In this document: positions 26,096 through 35,004 of the stretch, one piece after another
Position numbering within the stretch: position 1 is the stretch's first letter
Layout: every line of letters begins with the position of its first letter
From: Candidatus Omnitrophota bacterium
Lineage (GTDB): Bacteria; Omnitrophota; Omnitrophia; Omnitrophales; Aquincolibacteriaceae
Reading direction: 5' to 3'
Assembly: GCA_022711115.1 (NCBI GenBank)
Contig: JAKLFP010000008.1
Location: forward strand, 70,617 to 132,783
Length of the DNA: 62,167 nt
Made by a program: the position numbers and the translations under genes
The notes under the pieces: generated by a model
What the model saw: only the letters and a program-made list of their open reading frames with translations
Told to the model about the DNA's origin: nothing
The model's database searches: none

Positions 26096-26227
26096 ATGCC
26101 TAGTATGACGTTCACAGCAGCTTTGGAGAGCACAATTCGGGAATTCGTGATCGGTTTTTTTGCTAAAGCTTCGAATCATACAATCAGTACAGCCACGATT
26201 TGGCTCAAGGGTTTCTTTCATGCATAA
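26096..26227 (+). CDS. Possible 43-residue small ORF ahead of the B12 radical SAM gene
   Basis: Open frame ATG 26096 to TAA 26227 filling the only long gap (156 bp) inside the cluster and overlapping the downstream ATG by 8 bp. The product, roughly MPSMTFTAALESTIREF at its start and ISTATIWLKGFFHA at its end, is amphipathic and Thr/Ala/Phe-rich. No convincing ribosome site is seen. It may be a leader peptide, a genuine small protein or chance. Confidence 0.2.
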   Translation: MPSMTFTAALESTIREFVIGFFAKASNHTISTATIWLKGFFHA

Positions 26228-27872
26228 AATTTTGTTCGTCATTCCTCCCTATGTAACCTTCGATAGATTTGTGCATCCGACTTTCAATGAACGTGTTGTC
26301 GCTAAAAAAAATGGTTTTTTTGGAAGTGTTCTCACAGATATGCCGATCGGAGTGCTATCCTTGAGTGCTTATTTAAAAAAATACAACCCAGCGCAAACCC
26401 AACTTTTGGACTTTAATATCCTTCTCAGCAAGGCAGAGAAGTTCGAATATCAATCCTTTTCGGAATTATTTCGTGCGGTTTTTGCTGAAAAAAAATGGAT
26501 GGACTATGCTCCGGATATTATAGGAATCTCTACGCTCTTTACGCCTTCCTATTACAGCATGCTGGATTTAGCGGCTGTCACGCGAGAGATTTATCCCAAG
26601 GCCTTGATTGTGGCAGGCGGGGGTGTGCCGACCAATATGTATCAAGAGATCTTTAGCAAAAGCTCGTGTTTTGATGCCCTCTGTTATGGGGAAGGGGAAA
26701 AACCTTTTCGGGAGCTGATCGAAGCCAAAGACAAGACAGGTTTTTTAGAAACCAGTCGATCCTGGATCACGAAGCGAAAAACAGAGCATGGTGAATCCTT
26801 TCAGCATGACTTTATCCATCATCTCGATGAAATTCCTTTTTGTGATTATGGGCTATGTAATATTGAGGATTATGGATTGAATCCTGCAATCACGGCTTAT
26901 AACGCCGGAAAAAATGAAAAGGAAAGAGCTTTTCACGTTATGACGTCTCGGGGCTGTCCTTTTCATTGCTGTTTTTGTGCCTCCCATACGGTGCACGGTC
27001 GGAGCATGCGTTATAACAGTATTGCCAGGATTCGAGAGGATTTTAAAAAACTTCGAGATGAATATGGAGCGAAAACCTTGGTATTCCAAGATGATCACTT
27101 CATGGCAGACAAACAGAGGGTTTATGCGATTATTGATATCGTTAAGGAACTGGGCGTCAAGGTTGTTTTTCAAAACTCATTGGCTCTTTATGCGTTGGAC
27201 CGAAGCATGCTGGAGGCTTTAAAAAGTGCCGGGCTCGATCAACTGGTGCTGTCGATTGAATCCGGTAGCAGCCGGGTTTTAAAAGAGATTATGCACAAAC
27301 CTTTTGACCTTTCCATGGCCCGGCAGGTAGTGAAGGATTGCCGTGATCTTGGCATCTATACCAATGCGAATATTCTCATAGGACTTCCCGGAGAAACAAA
27401 AAAGGATATCGAGGATACCAGGGAATTTTTAAGGACGCTCGACGCTAACTGGTACATTATATTTTGCGCGACACCTTTACTGGGGAGTGAAATGTTCAAA
27501 ATTTGTCTCGAGAAAGGATACTTTAAAGGGCATTATATGGATTGTGACTACAAAAAAGCGATTGTCGAAACAGAGGATTTCACAACGGCATTCATAGAAG
27601 AAAAGGCTTACGCGTTGAACTTAGAATTAAACTTTGTGGAGAATAGTGATTTAAGGCATGGGCGCTACGAAACAGCATTGAAGGGATTTGAAAATGCCAT
27701 AAGGGCGAAAAACGATCATGCCTTTGGTTTTTATTTTGCGGCAAAGTGCTGTAAAATGATGGATCATACTGAGAAACATCTTTTTTATAAAACAAAGTAC
27801 CAAGAAACGATTGAAAAATCTTCTTTCTGGAGGAATTACGCCAAACAATTTGGTTTGATTTCTCTCGGATAA
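26220..27872 (+). CDS. B12-binding radical SAM protein
   Basis: Protein of 550 residues (start ATG 26220; the frame upstream to 26160 lacks a ribosome site). MHKILFVIPPYVTFDRFVHP and the VAGGGVPTNMY block at 130-140 form the cobalamin-binding Rossmann domain. The radical SAM motif C246-x3-C250-x2-C253 is in GCPFHCCFCAS, followed by FQDDHFM and NILIGLPGET. The C-terminal 90 residues look like TPR helices (DLRHGRYETALKGFENAIRA). Members of this class do methylations, ring contractions or C-C couplings; the substrate is unknown. Confidence 0.9.
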   Translation: MHKILFVIPPYVTFDRFVHPTFNERVVAKKNGFFGSVLTDMPIGVLSLSAYLKKYNPAQTQLLDFNILLSKAEKFEYQSFSELFRAVFAEKKWMDYAPDIIGISTLFTPSYYSMLDLAAVTREIYPKALIVAGGGVPTNMYQEIFSKSSCFDALCYGEGEKPFRELIEAKDKTGFLETSRSWITKRKTEHGESFQHDFIHHLDEIPFCDYGLCNIEDYGLNPAITAYNAGKNEKERAFHVMTSRGCPFHCCFCASHTVHGRSMRYNSIARIREDFKKLRDEYGAKTLVFQDDHFMADKQRVYAIIDIVKELGVKVVFQNSLALYALDRSMLEALKSAGLDQLVLSIESGSSRVLKEIMHKPFDLSMARQVVKDCRDLGIYTNANILIGLPGETKKDIEDTREFLRTLDANWYIIFCATPLLGSEMFKICLEKGYFKGHYMDCDYKKAIVETEDFTTAFIEEKAYALNLELNFVENSDLRHGRYETALKGFENAIRAKNDHAFGFYFAAKCCKMMDHTEKHLFYKTKYQETIEKSSFWRNYAKQFGLISLG

Positions 27873-27910
27873 TTTAAAAATATAGTGCGTTCCTTGCAAA
27901 GGTGGAGTTT

Positions 27911-28603
27911 ATGAACCTATCCATGCCGTTTTCAGAATTGAAACCATATATTGCCAAACAGCTCGATCATTTCTTTCCGGATTCATATCGGTTCGACGGC
28001 GCGGACGTCGATAGCGCATTGGATGCCGCGATTCAAAGGGCGGAATACTGTTTTAAGCATGTCGATATGCGTTATTACAATGATGAACGAGGGGCTTGTT
28101 TTTATCATTTGCACTCAGATCAATATACTTCCTTTCTTTATTTTTTATCTAATAGTTTATGGCTTAAATCGCAAAACAAACCTCTTTGCGATAAACTATT
28201 ATTCCTGAACAAGACCCTCAACTCTATGTTCATTTCGTATCACTGCAAACTTCCGGACATCTTTGTTTTTTCTCATGCGATCGGATCCGTTATCGGCAAT
28301 GCTGTCTATTCTGATTTTTTAGTGGTCTTTCAAAATGTCACCATCAATACGGGAGATGACACGGGTGTGTGGCAGCCTCCGAAACTTGGGAAGGGTGTTT
28401 TTCTTGGCGCGGACGTGAAGATTATCGGCAGTGGGACAATCGGTCATTTTTCTTCCATCGGGGTGGGTTCCTGTATTTATAAGTTTGATGTGCCGGATCA
28501 TTCGGTTGTTTTCACTGATACAAACGGAAAATTGAATATTAAGAAGCATGAAAAACCTTGCCGTGCGCAAGCCTACTTCAACGTGGATATTCAGAAACAC
28601 TAG
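27911..28603 (+). CDS. Left-handed beta-helix acyltransferase (serine acetyltransferase-like)
   Basis: Protein of 230 residues (ATG 27911 with GGTGGAG before it). The N-terminal half is helical; the C-terminal half carries hexapeptide repeats (VIGNAVYSDFLVVFQNVTIN, LGKGVFLGADVKIIGSGTIG, SSIGVGSCIYKFDVP) as in CysE-like acetyltransferases. Placement among glycan genes, far from cysK, suggests O- or N-acylation of a sugar and not cysteine synthesis. Confidence 0.8.
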   Translation: MNLSMPFSELKPYIAKQLDHFFPDSYRFDGADVDSALDAAIQRAEYCFKHVDMRYYNDERGACFYHLHSDQYTSFLYFLSNSLWLKSQNKPLCDKLLFLNKTLNSMFISYHCKLPDIFVFSHAIGSVIGNAVYSDFLVVFQNVTINTGDDTGVWQPPKLGKGVFLGADVKIIGSGTIGHFSSIGVGSCIYKFDVPDHSVVFTDTNGKLNIKKHEKPCRAQAYFNVDIQKH

Positions 28604-28633
28604 GGTGATATTTGATGCCACAACCGAGGATTT

Positions 28634-29128
28634 ATGAACATAGCTGATGCCATAGCTTTGCTCGATCGGGAAGTGCCGGATCCGTCGAGAGGCTTGCCCG
28701 AAGCTCTCTTTTTTTATATCAGTAGAACGACACCGCTGGTCAATGTTGACCTTTTAATCAAGGATGAAAACGGACGCGTCCTTTTGGCGTGGAGAGACGA
28801 TCCGTATAGCGGCAACGGCTGGCATATTCCTGGCGGCATCGTCCGGTTCAAAGAAACTTTGGAGCAAAGAGTCAACAAAGTGGCTGAGACAGAAATAGGA
28901 ACTTTGGTTGAGTTTAATCCAGTGCCGATCGCAGTCAAGCAGTGCATTCACCATGAGCGGGAAATACGGAGTCATTTTATTTCTATTTTATATCAATGCT
29001 CTCTTCCTAGTTCCTTTATGCCGGAGAATAAAGGTCTTTCCGAAGGGGATGCCGGGTATCTCCAGTGGCATGAGCAATGTCCCGAGCATTTATTGAAATG
29101 TCATGAAATGTACCGCAATTATTTATAG
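28634..29128 (+). CDS. Nudix hydrolase, GDP-mannose mannosyl hydrolase-like
   Basis: Protein of 164 residues. GWHIPGGIVRFKETLEQRVN begins a degenerate Nudix box in which the usual REUXEE becomes VNKVAETE, a feature of GDP-mannose mannosyl hydrolases (WHIPGG and the flanking LAWRDDPYSGNGW fit too). Such enzymes hydrolyse or edit nucleotide sugars. Located between the acyltransferase and a radical SAM gene. Confidence 0.8.
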   Translation: MNIADAIALLDREVPDPSRGLPEALFFYISRTTPLVNVDLLIKDENGRVLLAWRDDPYSGNGWHIPGGIVRFKETLEQRVNKVAETEIGTLVEFNPVPIAVKQCIHHEREIRSHFISILYQCSLPSSFMPENKGLSEGDAGYLQWHEQCPEHLLKCHEMYRNYL

Positions 29129-29149
29129 ATTTAAGCGAAAGGGCATCAT

Positions 29150-30175
29150 TTGAAAGCAAAGGATATTAGCGGTCAGGCGCCAGGGGGGAGAAGAACAAAG
29201 TTGGCTGAAGCGCTTCCTCTGGACACGCCTTTTGTGGTGCAGATATTTCCAGTTTACGCCTGCAATTTTACCTGTCATTACTGCATTTTCTCAATTGATA
29301 AGAAAAAGCATGGCTTCATTTCGGACGAAGTCGTTATGGACCTCTCCCTTTATAAGAAATGCGTGGATGATATGACAGCTTTTCCCCATAAAATCAAAGT
29401 GCTGCGCTTTGTAGGGATTGGGGAGCCGCTCCTGCATAAACATATAGCAGAGATGATCCAATATGCTGCCTCAAAAAATATCGCTGAAAGGATAGAACTT
29501 CTCACAAACGGACTCCTTTTGACTCCTCCCATGTCCGACAAGTTGCTTGCCGCCGGCCTGTCACGGCTGGTCGTATCTCTTCAAGGCATCACGGCAGAAA
29601 AATATAAGGAAATTTGCGGCGTCACCATTGATATGAGCCAGTTTATCGATAACCTGCGTTATTTTTTTCACCATAAAGGTCAGGCTCAGATGTATATCAA
29701 GATCATCGATTGCGCTTTGAAAGATAAAGAAGAGGAACGCCAATTCTTCCAGCTTTTCGGGGATATTTGCGACACTCTTGCCGTGGAACATGCGGTGCCG
29801 ATCCATTCTGGTGTTGATTATAAAACTATTTTGGGGAAAGAAAAGATGCCGGTGACCCAATTCGGGCTTCCTGTTTCAGAAGTTAAAATTTGCCCGCAGC
29901 CTTTTTTTACCATGCAGATCAATCCTGATGGAAAAGTCGTGCCCTGTTATTCCTTTGAGTACCCGCAGATTATGGGCAATTGTCATGACCAATCAGTTTG
30001 TGAGATTTGGAATGGGAAACCTTACAGGCAATTTCGGTGTTTGATGCTGGATGGAATTCAAAATGTGGGCGTGGTGTGCGCGCATTGCAACATTATTAAA
30101 TACAGGCTATTCCCAGAAGATGTTCTCAATGAAGATGCGGAAAGGCTCAAGAAATTATACGGAACAGACGAATAG
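29150..30175 (+). CDS. Radical SAM/SPASM protein (3)
   Basis: Protein of 341 residues starting at TTG 29150; GAAAGGG lies about 8 nt upstream and no ATG fits before the cluster motif. C38-x3-C42-x2-C45 is in ACNFTCHYCIF, IGEPLLH and LTNGLLLT follow. The C-terminal SPASM region has CPQPFFTMQINPDGKVVPCY, CEIW and VCAHC. It follows the Nudix gene by 21 bp. Confidence 0.85.
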   Translation: MKAKDISGQAPGGRRTKLAEALPLDTPFVVQIFPVYACNFTCHYCIFSIDKKKHGFISDEVVMDLSLYKKCVDDMTAFPHKIKVLRFVGIGEPLLHKHIAEMIQYAASKNIAERIELLTNGLLLTPPMSDKLLAAGLSRLVVSLQGITAEKYKEICGVTIDMSQFIDNLRYFFHHKGQAQMYIKIIDCALKDKEEERQFFQLFGDICDTLAVEHAVPIHSGVDYKTILGKEKMPVTQFGLPVSEVKICPQPFFTMQINPDGKVVPCYSFEYPQIMGNCHDQSVCEIWNGKPYRQFRCLMLDGIQNVGVVCAHCNIIKYRLFPEDVLNEDAERLKKLYGTDE

Positions 30176-30226
30176 AGACGGAACCATCAACAAGGCTTTT
30201 TGATCGCGGTATGGAGGAACGGAAAC

Positions 30227-31162
30227 ATGCAGAAAAAACTTATCAGCATTGTCACTCCTTGTTATAACGAAGAAGGCAATATTCTGGATCTGTATCACCA
30301 AGTCAAAGAGGTGATCAACCAATTTTCAAATTATGATTTCGAATTTATTTTTATCGATAATGCTTCCCAGGATAACACCGTCAATATTTTGAGAGAGCTT
30401 GCCAGCAAGGATAAAGTTGTCAAAGTCATCGTGAATGCAAGGAATTTCGGCCCGTTGCGGTCTCCGATCCATGCCATTTATCAAGCGAAGGGGGATGCCA
30501 TTATCATCATGGCATCCGATCTGCAGGATCCTCCGCCGGTCATCGAAAAGTTCATAAAAAAATGGGAAGAGGGTTTTAAGATTGTGATTGGCGTCAAAGA
30601 AGGAAGCAAAGAGAACAAGCTTATGTTTCTCGTGCGCCGAATCTATTATTACCTGCTGGCCAATATTTCTGAGACAAAGCAAATCAAGAATTTCAATGGG
30701 TTCGGACTCTATGACAGGGTGTTCATTGATACCGTCCGCCGTCTCGATGACCCTTATCCTTATTTTCGAGGATTGGTTACGGAATTTGGTTATTCAAAAG
30801 CCGAAGTGTCTTATGTGCAAGGGAAACGGGAAAAGGGGAAAACAAAAAATAGCTTTTATATTTTATACGATGCGGCGATGCTGGGGATTGTGAGCCATTC
30901 AAAGTTGCCGCTGAGGTTGGCAAGTTTTGTCGGTTTCGGAACGGCTTTCATCAGTGTGATTTGTGGCATGGTCTATTTGATCTACAAACTGCTTTTTTGG
31001 GATACTTTCCCGGGAGGGATTGCTCCGCTTGTGATCGGGTTGTTTTTTATGGGAGGTGTTCAATTGTTTTTTCTCGGAGTCATCGGAGAATATATCGGCT
31101 CGATCCATACAAAGCTCGTGCATATGCCGTTAGTCGTCGAAAAGGAGCGCATTAATTTCTAA
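30227..31162 (+). CDS. Membrane glycosyltransferase, GT2 (polyprenyl-phosphate sugar transferase type)
   Basis: Protein of 311 residues; ATG 30227 with GGAGG upstream is preferred over TTG 30200. SIVTPCYNEEGNILDLY begins a GT-A fold, with DLQDPPPVIEKF as the metal-binding DxD equivalent. Two C-terminal helices (ASFVGFGTAFISVICGMVYL and the GGIAPLVIGLFFMGGVQLFF region) end in GEYIGSIHTK, the layout of GtrB/ArnC-like enzymes that load a sugar onto undecaprenyl phosphate. It may attach the cluster's sugar to a lipid carrier. Confidence 0.87.
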   Translation: MQKKLISIVTPCYNEEGNILDLYHQVKEVINQFSNYDFEFIFIDNASQDNTVNILRELASKDKVVKVIVNARNFGPLRSPIHAIYQAKGDAIIIMASDLQDPPPVIEKFIKKWEEGFKIVIGVKEGSKENKLMFLVRRIYYYLLANISETKQIKNFNGFGLYDRVFIDTVRRLDDPYPYFRGLVTEFGYSKAEVSYVQGKREKGKTKNSFYILYDAAMLGIVSHSKLPLRLASFVGFGTAFISVICGMVYLIYKLLFWDTFPGGIAPLVIGLFFMGGVQLFFLGVIGEYIGSIHTKLVHMPLVVEKERINF

Positions 31163-32968
31163 ATGATCAAACTATCTGATTATGTCTTTCAATTTGTTGC
31201 CCGTTTAGGGGTGCAGCATGTTTTTTTGCTGCCGGGCGGCGGGTGTATGCATCTGGTGGATTCTTTGGGAAGCCAGAAAAGTCTGGAATACGTGAGCTGT
31301 CTTCATGAGCAGGCCGCAGTGATTGCAGCGGAGGCCTACGCCCAATATACCCATAACATCGGAGTTGCCTTGGTGACGACAGGGCCTGGTGGGACCAATG
31401 CCATTACCGGTGTGGCCGGGGCATGGATTGATTCGACGCCTCTCTTGGTACTCTCAGGGCAGGTAAAACGTTCGGACATGATCGGTTCGAGTGGGCTCAG
31501 ACAATTGGGCATTCAGGAAACGGATATTGTTTCCATGGTGAAATCAATTACAAAATACGCCGTGACTGTGACCAATCCTTCACGCATCAAATACCATCTT
31601 GAAGAAGCGGTCTATCGTGCAAAGACAGGACGACCCGGTCCGGTTTGGATCGATATCCCGTTGGATGTGCAAGGCGCTATGATTGAAGAAAAAAAACTAG
31701 AAGGGTTTATCCCACCGGCAGCTTTCGTGCAAGAACATCATCCGGATCTTGCTTCACTTGTTGATCAAACCATTGCCCTTTTAAACAATGCCGAACGTCC
31801 CGTGATCCTTGCGGGGAATGGTATCCGCCTGGCTGGCGGCTTGGAAGCATTCCTAGATCTTATTGAATTCCTGCATATCCCTGTGTTGACAACTTGGAAA
31901 GCGATCGATTTCCTGCCGGAAGACCACAAATTTTTCTTCGGGCGGCCCGGTTCGATCGGACAACGCGGAGCCAATTTTATTCAGCAAAATAGCGATTTGT
32001 TGCTTGTATTGGGTGCGAGACTGGACCTTGCGCAGGTGGGGTACGAACACCAGAACTTTTGCCGGGCAGCCCAAAAAATCATTGTCGATATGGATGAAGC
32101 TGAAATTAAGAAACTAAAAATGAATATTGAGTTACCCGTTTGTGCGAGCGCCAAAGATTTCCTGCAAGAATTTTTCCAGCAGAAGGCAAAAGTGAAATTC
32201 AAAGAACGTTCGACATGGCTTACGCGTTGCCGTGACTGGAAAGAAAAGTATCCTGTGATATTGCCGCAATATTGGGATAAAAAAGAAGATGTGAACACCT
32301 ATGTTTTAGTGGATGTTTTGTCCGAGTTATTGACGGGAAACGATTTGTGTGTGCCGGGGAGTTCAGGGAGTTGCAGTGAAATTACCATGCAAGCATTTCG
32401 GGTGAAAAAAGGTCAGCGTCTTTTGAACAGTCCCGGTCTCGGCGCTATGGGATTCGGTTTGCCGGCCGCGATCGGGGCATGTCTGGCCAGCGGACGGAAA
32501 CGTACCATCAGTATTATCGGAGACGGGGGTTTGCAGCATAATATTCAAGAGCTGGAAACTTTGACGCGTTTGAAGCTTCCCTTGAAGTTGTTTATTTTGA
32601 ATAATAACGGTTATGCTTCGATCCGTAACACACAAAATACTCATTTTCAAGGACGGCTTGTTTCCTGTGATCCTTCAAGCGGATTATCGCTTCCCGACAC
32701 GGCGGCCATTGCTTCGGCCTATGGTTTAAAGTATAAAAAAATCTCCAATCACCAGAACATCCGTGAAAATATCGCCGAAGTTTTAGCCGGCGAAGGACCG
32801 ATGGTCTGTGAGGTCATGACGGATCCTGGGCTTGTGACCGCGCCCCGACTTTCCTCGGAAATCATGCCGAATGGTTCCATAGTTTCCAAGCCTTTGGAAG
32901 ACCTTTGGCCGTTTTTAGACCGTAAAGAATTTTATGAAAATATGATCATCCCTCCAGTGAAGCCATGA
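31163..32968 (+). CDS. Thiamine-diphosphate enzyme, acetolactate-synthase-like (YerE-like candidate)
   Basis: Protein of 601 residues with all three domains of the ALS/pyruvate-oxidase family. The cofactor-activating glutamate is E49 in LHEQAAV; GPGGTNAITGVAGA lines the active site; the TPP motif begins IIGDGGLQHNIQELETLTRL and ends at NNNGYAS. No small regulatory subunit or other branched-chain amino-acid genes are nearby. Together with rfbFGH and the following SDR it fits YerE, which adds a two-carbon unit from pyruvate to a CDP-4-keto-3,6-dideoxyhexose. Its ATG follows the GT2 stop directly. Confidence 0.85.
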   Translation: MIKLSDYVFQFVARLGVQHVFLLPGGGCMHLVDSLGSQKSLEYVSCLHEQAAVIAAEAYAQYTHNIGVALVTTGPGGTNAITGVAGAWIDSTPLLVLSGQVKRSDMIGSSGLRQLGIQETDIVSMVKSITKYAVTVTNPSRIKYHLEEAVYRAKTGRPGPVWIDIPLDVQGAMIEEKKLEGFIPPAAFVQEHHPDLASLVDQTIALLNNAERPVILAGNGIRLAGGLEAFLDLIEFLHIPVLTTWKAIDFLPEDHKFFFGRPGSIGQRGANFIQQNSDLLLVLGARLDLAQVGYEHQNFCRAAQKIIVDMDEAEIKKLKMNIELPVCASAKDFLQEFFQQKAKVKFKERSTWLTRCRDWKEKYPVILPQYWDKKEDVNTYVLVDVLSELLTGNDLCVPGSSGSCSEITMQAFRVKKGQRLLNSPGLGAMGFGLPAAIGACLASGRKRTISIIGDGGLQHNIQELETLTRLKLPLKLFILNNNGYASIRNTQNTHFQGRLVSCDPSSGLSLPDTAAIASAYGLKYKKISNHQNIRENIAEVLAGEGPMVCEVMTDPGLVTAPRLSSEIMPNGSIVSKPLEDLWPFLDRKEFYENMIIPPVKP

Positions 32969-32981
32969 GGAGGAATTATCG

Positions 32982-33863
32982 ATGAAGATCTTTATTTCAG
33001 GAGGTTCAGGTTTTATCGGGAGAAATCTTAAAGAACAGTTAGCCGGGAAATATGAAATTCATGCCCCGGGCAGGGAGGAGCTCGATCTTTTGGATCCGGA
33101 GAAAGTCAGGAGCTTTCTCAAAGATCATCATTTTGATATTGTGATTCACTGCGCCACCTGGAATGCCACAAGGAATTCCAAAAAAGACACCGCCAAAATT
33201 CTAGAAAATAATCTTCGTATGTTCTTTAATCTCGCCAGATGTTGCGGAGACTTTGGCAGATTGATTAACTTTGGTTCGGGGCAGGAATATGACAGGGAAC
33301 ATTGGATCCCGAAGATGAAAGAAGAATATTTTGACATGCATGTGCCGCAAGATCAGGCCGGATTTTCGCGCTATCTTATCGGTCGTTATGTGGCGTTGGC
33401 GCATAATATCGTTAACTTGCGCCCTTTTGCCGTGTTTGGGAAATATGAAGACTGGGAAATACGTTTCATTTCAAACGCCTGTTGCAAGGCGGTATGGGAT
33501 TTGCCGATCACCATCAAAAAGAATGTTTTTTATGATTATCTTTATATCGATGATTTAGTAAAAATCACCAATTGGTTTATCCAGAACCGGCCTAAGGAAA
33601 AGGTTTATAATATTTGCACGGGTAGGACTTATGATTTATTAACATTAGCCAAAAAGGTTTTAAAAGTTTCCGGTAAAAACCTTGAGATTAAGATCGCTCA
33701 ACCAGGGATCGATAAAGAATATAGCGGGGACAACGCAAGGCTGTTTCAAGAGATGGGGTCGGTTTCCTTTGAAGATATCGACCATAGTATCTCAGCATTG
33801 TATGAATGGTATAAAATTCACAAGAAGGATATTAACCGCGAACTGTTATTGAAAGATAAGTGA
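32982..33863 (+). CDS. NAD-dependent epimerase/reductase (SDR), YerF-like candidate
   Basis: Extended SDR of 293 residues with NAD(P)-binding SGGSGFIGRN at 6-15 and an INFGSGQEYDRE active-site strand. The YxxxK position reads Y131-LIG-R135, so the usual lysine appears as arginine; NLRPFAVFGKYEDWE and IDDLVK are otherwise typical. It is 14 bp after the TPP enzyme, with AGGAGG before the ATG, and would reduce the branched ketosugar made there (inference). Last gene of the cluster. Confidence 0.82.
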   Translation: MKIFISGGSGFIGRNLKEQLAGKYEIHAPGREELDLLDPEKVRSFLKDHHFDIVIHCATWNATRNSKKDTAKILENNLRMFFNLARCCGDFGRLINFGSGQEYDREHWIPKMKEEYFDMHVPQDQAGFSRYLIGRYVALAHNIVNLRPFAVFGKYEDWEIRFISNACCKAVWDLPITIKKNVFYDYLYIDDLVKITNWFIQNRPKEKVYNICTGRTYDLLTLAKKVLKVSGKNLEIKIAQPGIDKEYSGDNARLFQEMGSVSFEDIDHSISALYEWYKIHKKDINRELLLKDK

Positions 33864-33911
33864 TTCGAGTCTGTCTCGCGTACGGAGATTTTTTTCATCT
33901 CATTCCAAAAT

Positions 33912-34928
33912 ATGGCACAACATTCACAAGATCTTTCTTCTCGATTTGAAGAACATCTCAAGTTAAAGCAATATTTCAAGCCCAACGACAGAATTTTTGT
34001 GGCCTGTTCCGGAGGGCCGGATTCCGTGGCGCTTTTTCATTTAATGTGGCAGCTTGCCGCAAATTACCATTGGAAACTTGGTCTCCTTCATTTTAATCAT
34101 CAGCTTCGGCCTGCTGCGGCTAAAAGAGATGAGTTGTTTGTTAAGAATTTGGCAAAAAAACACAAAATCGCATTTTACTGCGGGTCAGGAAACGTGACTC
34201 GGGAAGCAAAACGAGAAAAAACTTCGATAGAAGAATGCGCAAGGAAGATGCGCTATGATTTTTTCCTGAGGGTAGCGCACCAAAAGAAATTCTCAAAGAT
34301 TATTTTTGCCCATACCCAGGATGACCAAGCCGAGACCGTGCTGATGAGGATTTTGCAAGGGACCGGGTTGCGCGGTCTGTCCGGCATTCGCGAGAAAACC
34401 CCGATGGGACGCGTGACATTGCTTCGTCCGCTTTTGGCCTTTACTAAAAAAGAACTGCTTTGTTTTTTGACCCAACACCGCATCCGTTATTGCACGGATA
34501 ACAGTAACCGTTCTTTGCGGTTTATTCGCAACCGTATTCGTATAAAACTTATTCCCAGCCTACAGCGTGATTACAATCCGCGTCTTGTCGAAACTTTATC
34601 GCGCCTGCCAACAATCGTGGCGGAAGAAAATGAGTTGTTTTCAGAGCTTGAGGCAATCGCATGGCGGAAGGTTTTTAAAAGATGCGATGGGTCGAAAGTG
34701 GAGTTCCGGCGGGCAATCTTCCTGAAATTTCCGGCACCCCTGCAATTCCGTTTGGTAGAGAAGGCCCTTAGGAAACTTGATAAGCAAAGCGGGCTTTCTT
34801 TCGATGCATGGGAACGTCTTCGGCTTGGAATGAACAGAAAACGTTATCGATGTTCACTCCCGAAGGATATCGACTTTGCGCTAACTCCAAAAAATGTCAT
34901 AATTTACAAGAAAAAAAGACCCGCATAA
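33912..34928 (+). CDS. tilS: tRNA(Ile)-lysidine synthase
   Basis: N-type ATP pyrophosphatase of 338 residues that converts C34 of tRNA-Ile2 to lysidine. The PP-loop SGGPDS is at 33-38, followed by LLHFNHQLR and the HTQDDQAETVLMR helix. RFIRNRIRIKLIP is the conserved TilS block; a short C-terminal domain follows. There is no clear ribosome site. A CAT-anticodon tRNA lies 16 kb upstream in this window and could be its substrate if it is Ile2. Confidence 0.93.
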   Translation: MAQHSQDLSSRFEEHLKLKQYFKPNDRIFVACSGGPDSVALFHLMWQLAANYHWKLGLLHFNHQLRPAAAKRDELFVKNLAKKHKIAFYCGSGNVTREAKREKTSIEECARKMRYDFFLRVAHQKKFSKIIFAHTQDDQAETVLMRILQGTGLRGLSGIREKTPMGRVTLLRPLLAFTKKELLCFLTQHRIRYCTDNSNRSLRFIRNRIRIKLIPSLQRDYNPRLVETLSRLPTIVAEENELFSELEAIAWRKVFKRCDGSKVEFRRAIFLKFPAPLQFRLVEKALRKLDKQSGLSFDAWERLRLGMNRKRYRCSLPKDIDFALTPKNVIIYKKKRPA

Positions 34929-34934
34929 TCAAGT

Positions 34935-34963
34935 TTGATATCTTAAAGACCTCATGCTAAACT
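34935..34963 (+). promoter_or_regulatory. Sigma70-like promoter for ftsH
   Basis: TTGATA (34935-34940), 17 bp and TAAACT (34958-34963) lie in the tilS-ftsH gap. The start near 34970 leaves a ~35-nt leader without an obvious ribosome site before the ATG at 35005. Confidence 0.55.
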
Positions 34964-35004
34964 ACATTTCCTTTTTCATTGAACCATATAGAAAATAAAC
35001 CCAT

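Noticed and set aside
27911-28603. CysE for cysteine biosynthesis
   Set aside because: Similarity is limited to the hexapeptide helix; it lies in a glycan cluster 26 kb from cysK.
22968-30175. RiPP (peptide-modifying) biosynthetic cluster
   Set aside because: SPASM-like radical SAM proteins suggested it, but no convincing precursor peptide, transporter or protease is present and the surroundings are nucleotide-sugar genes.
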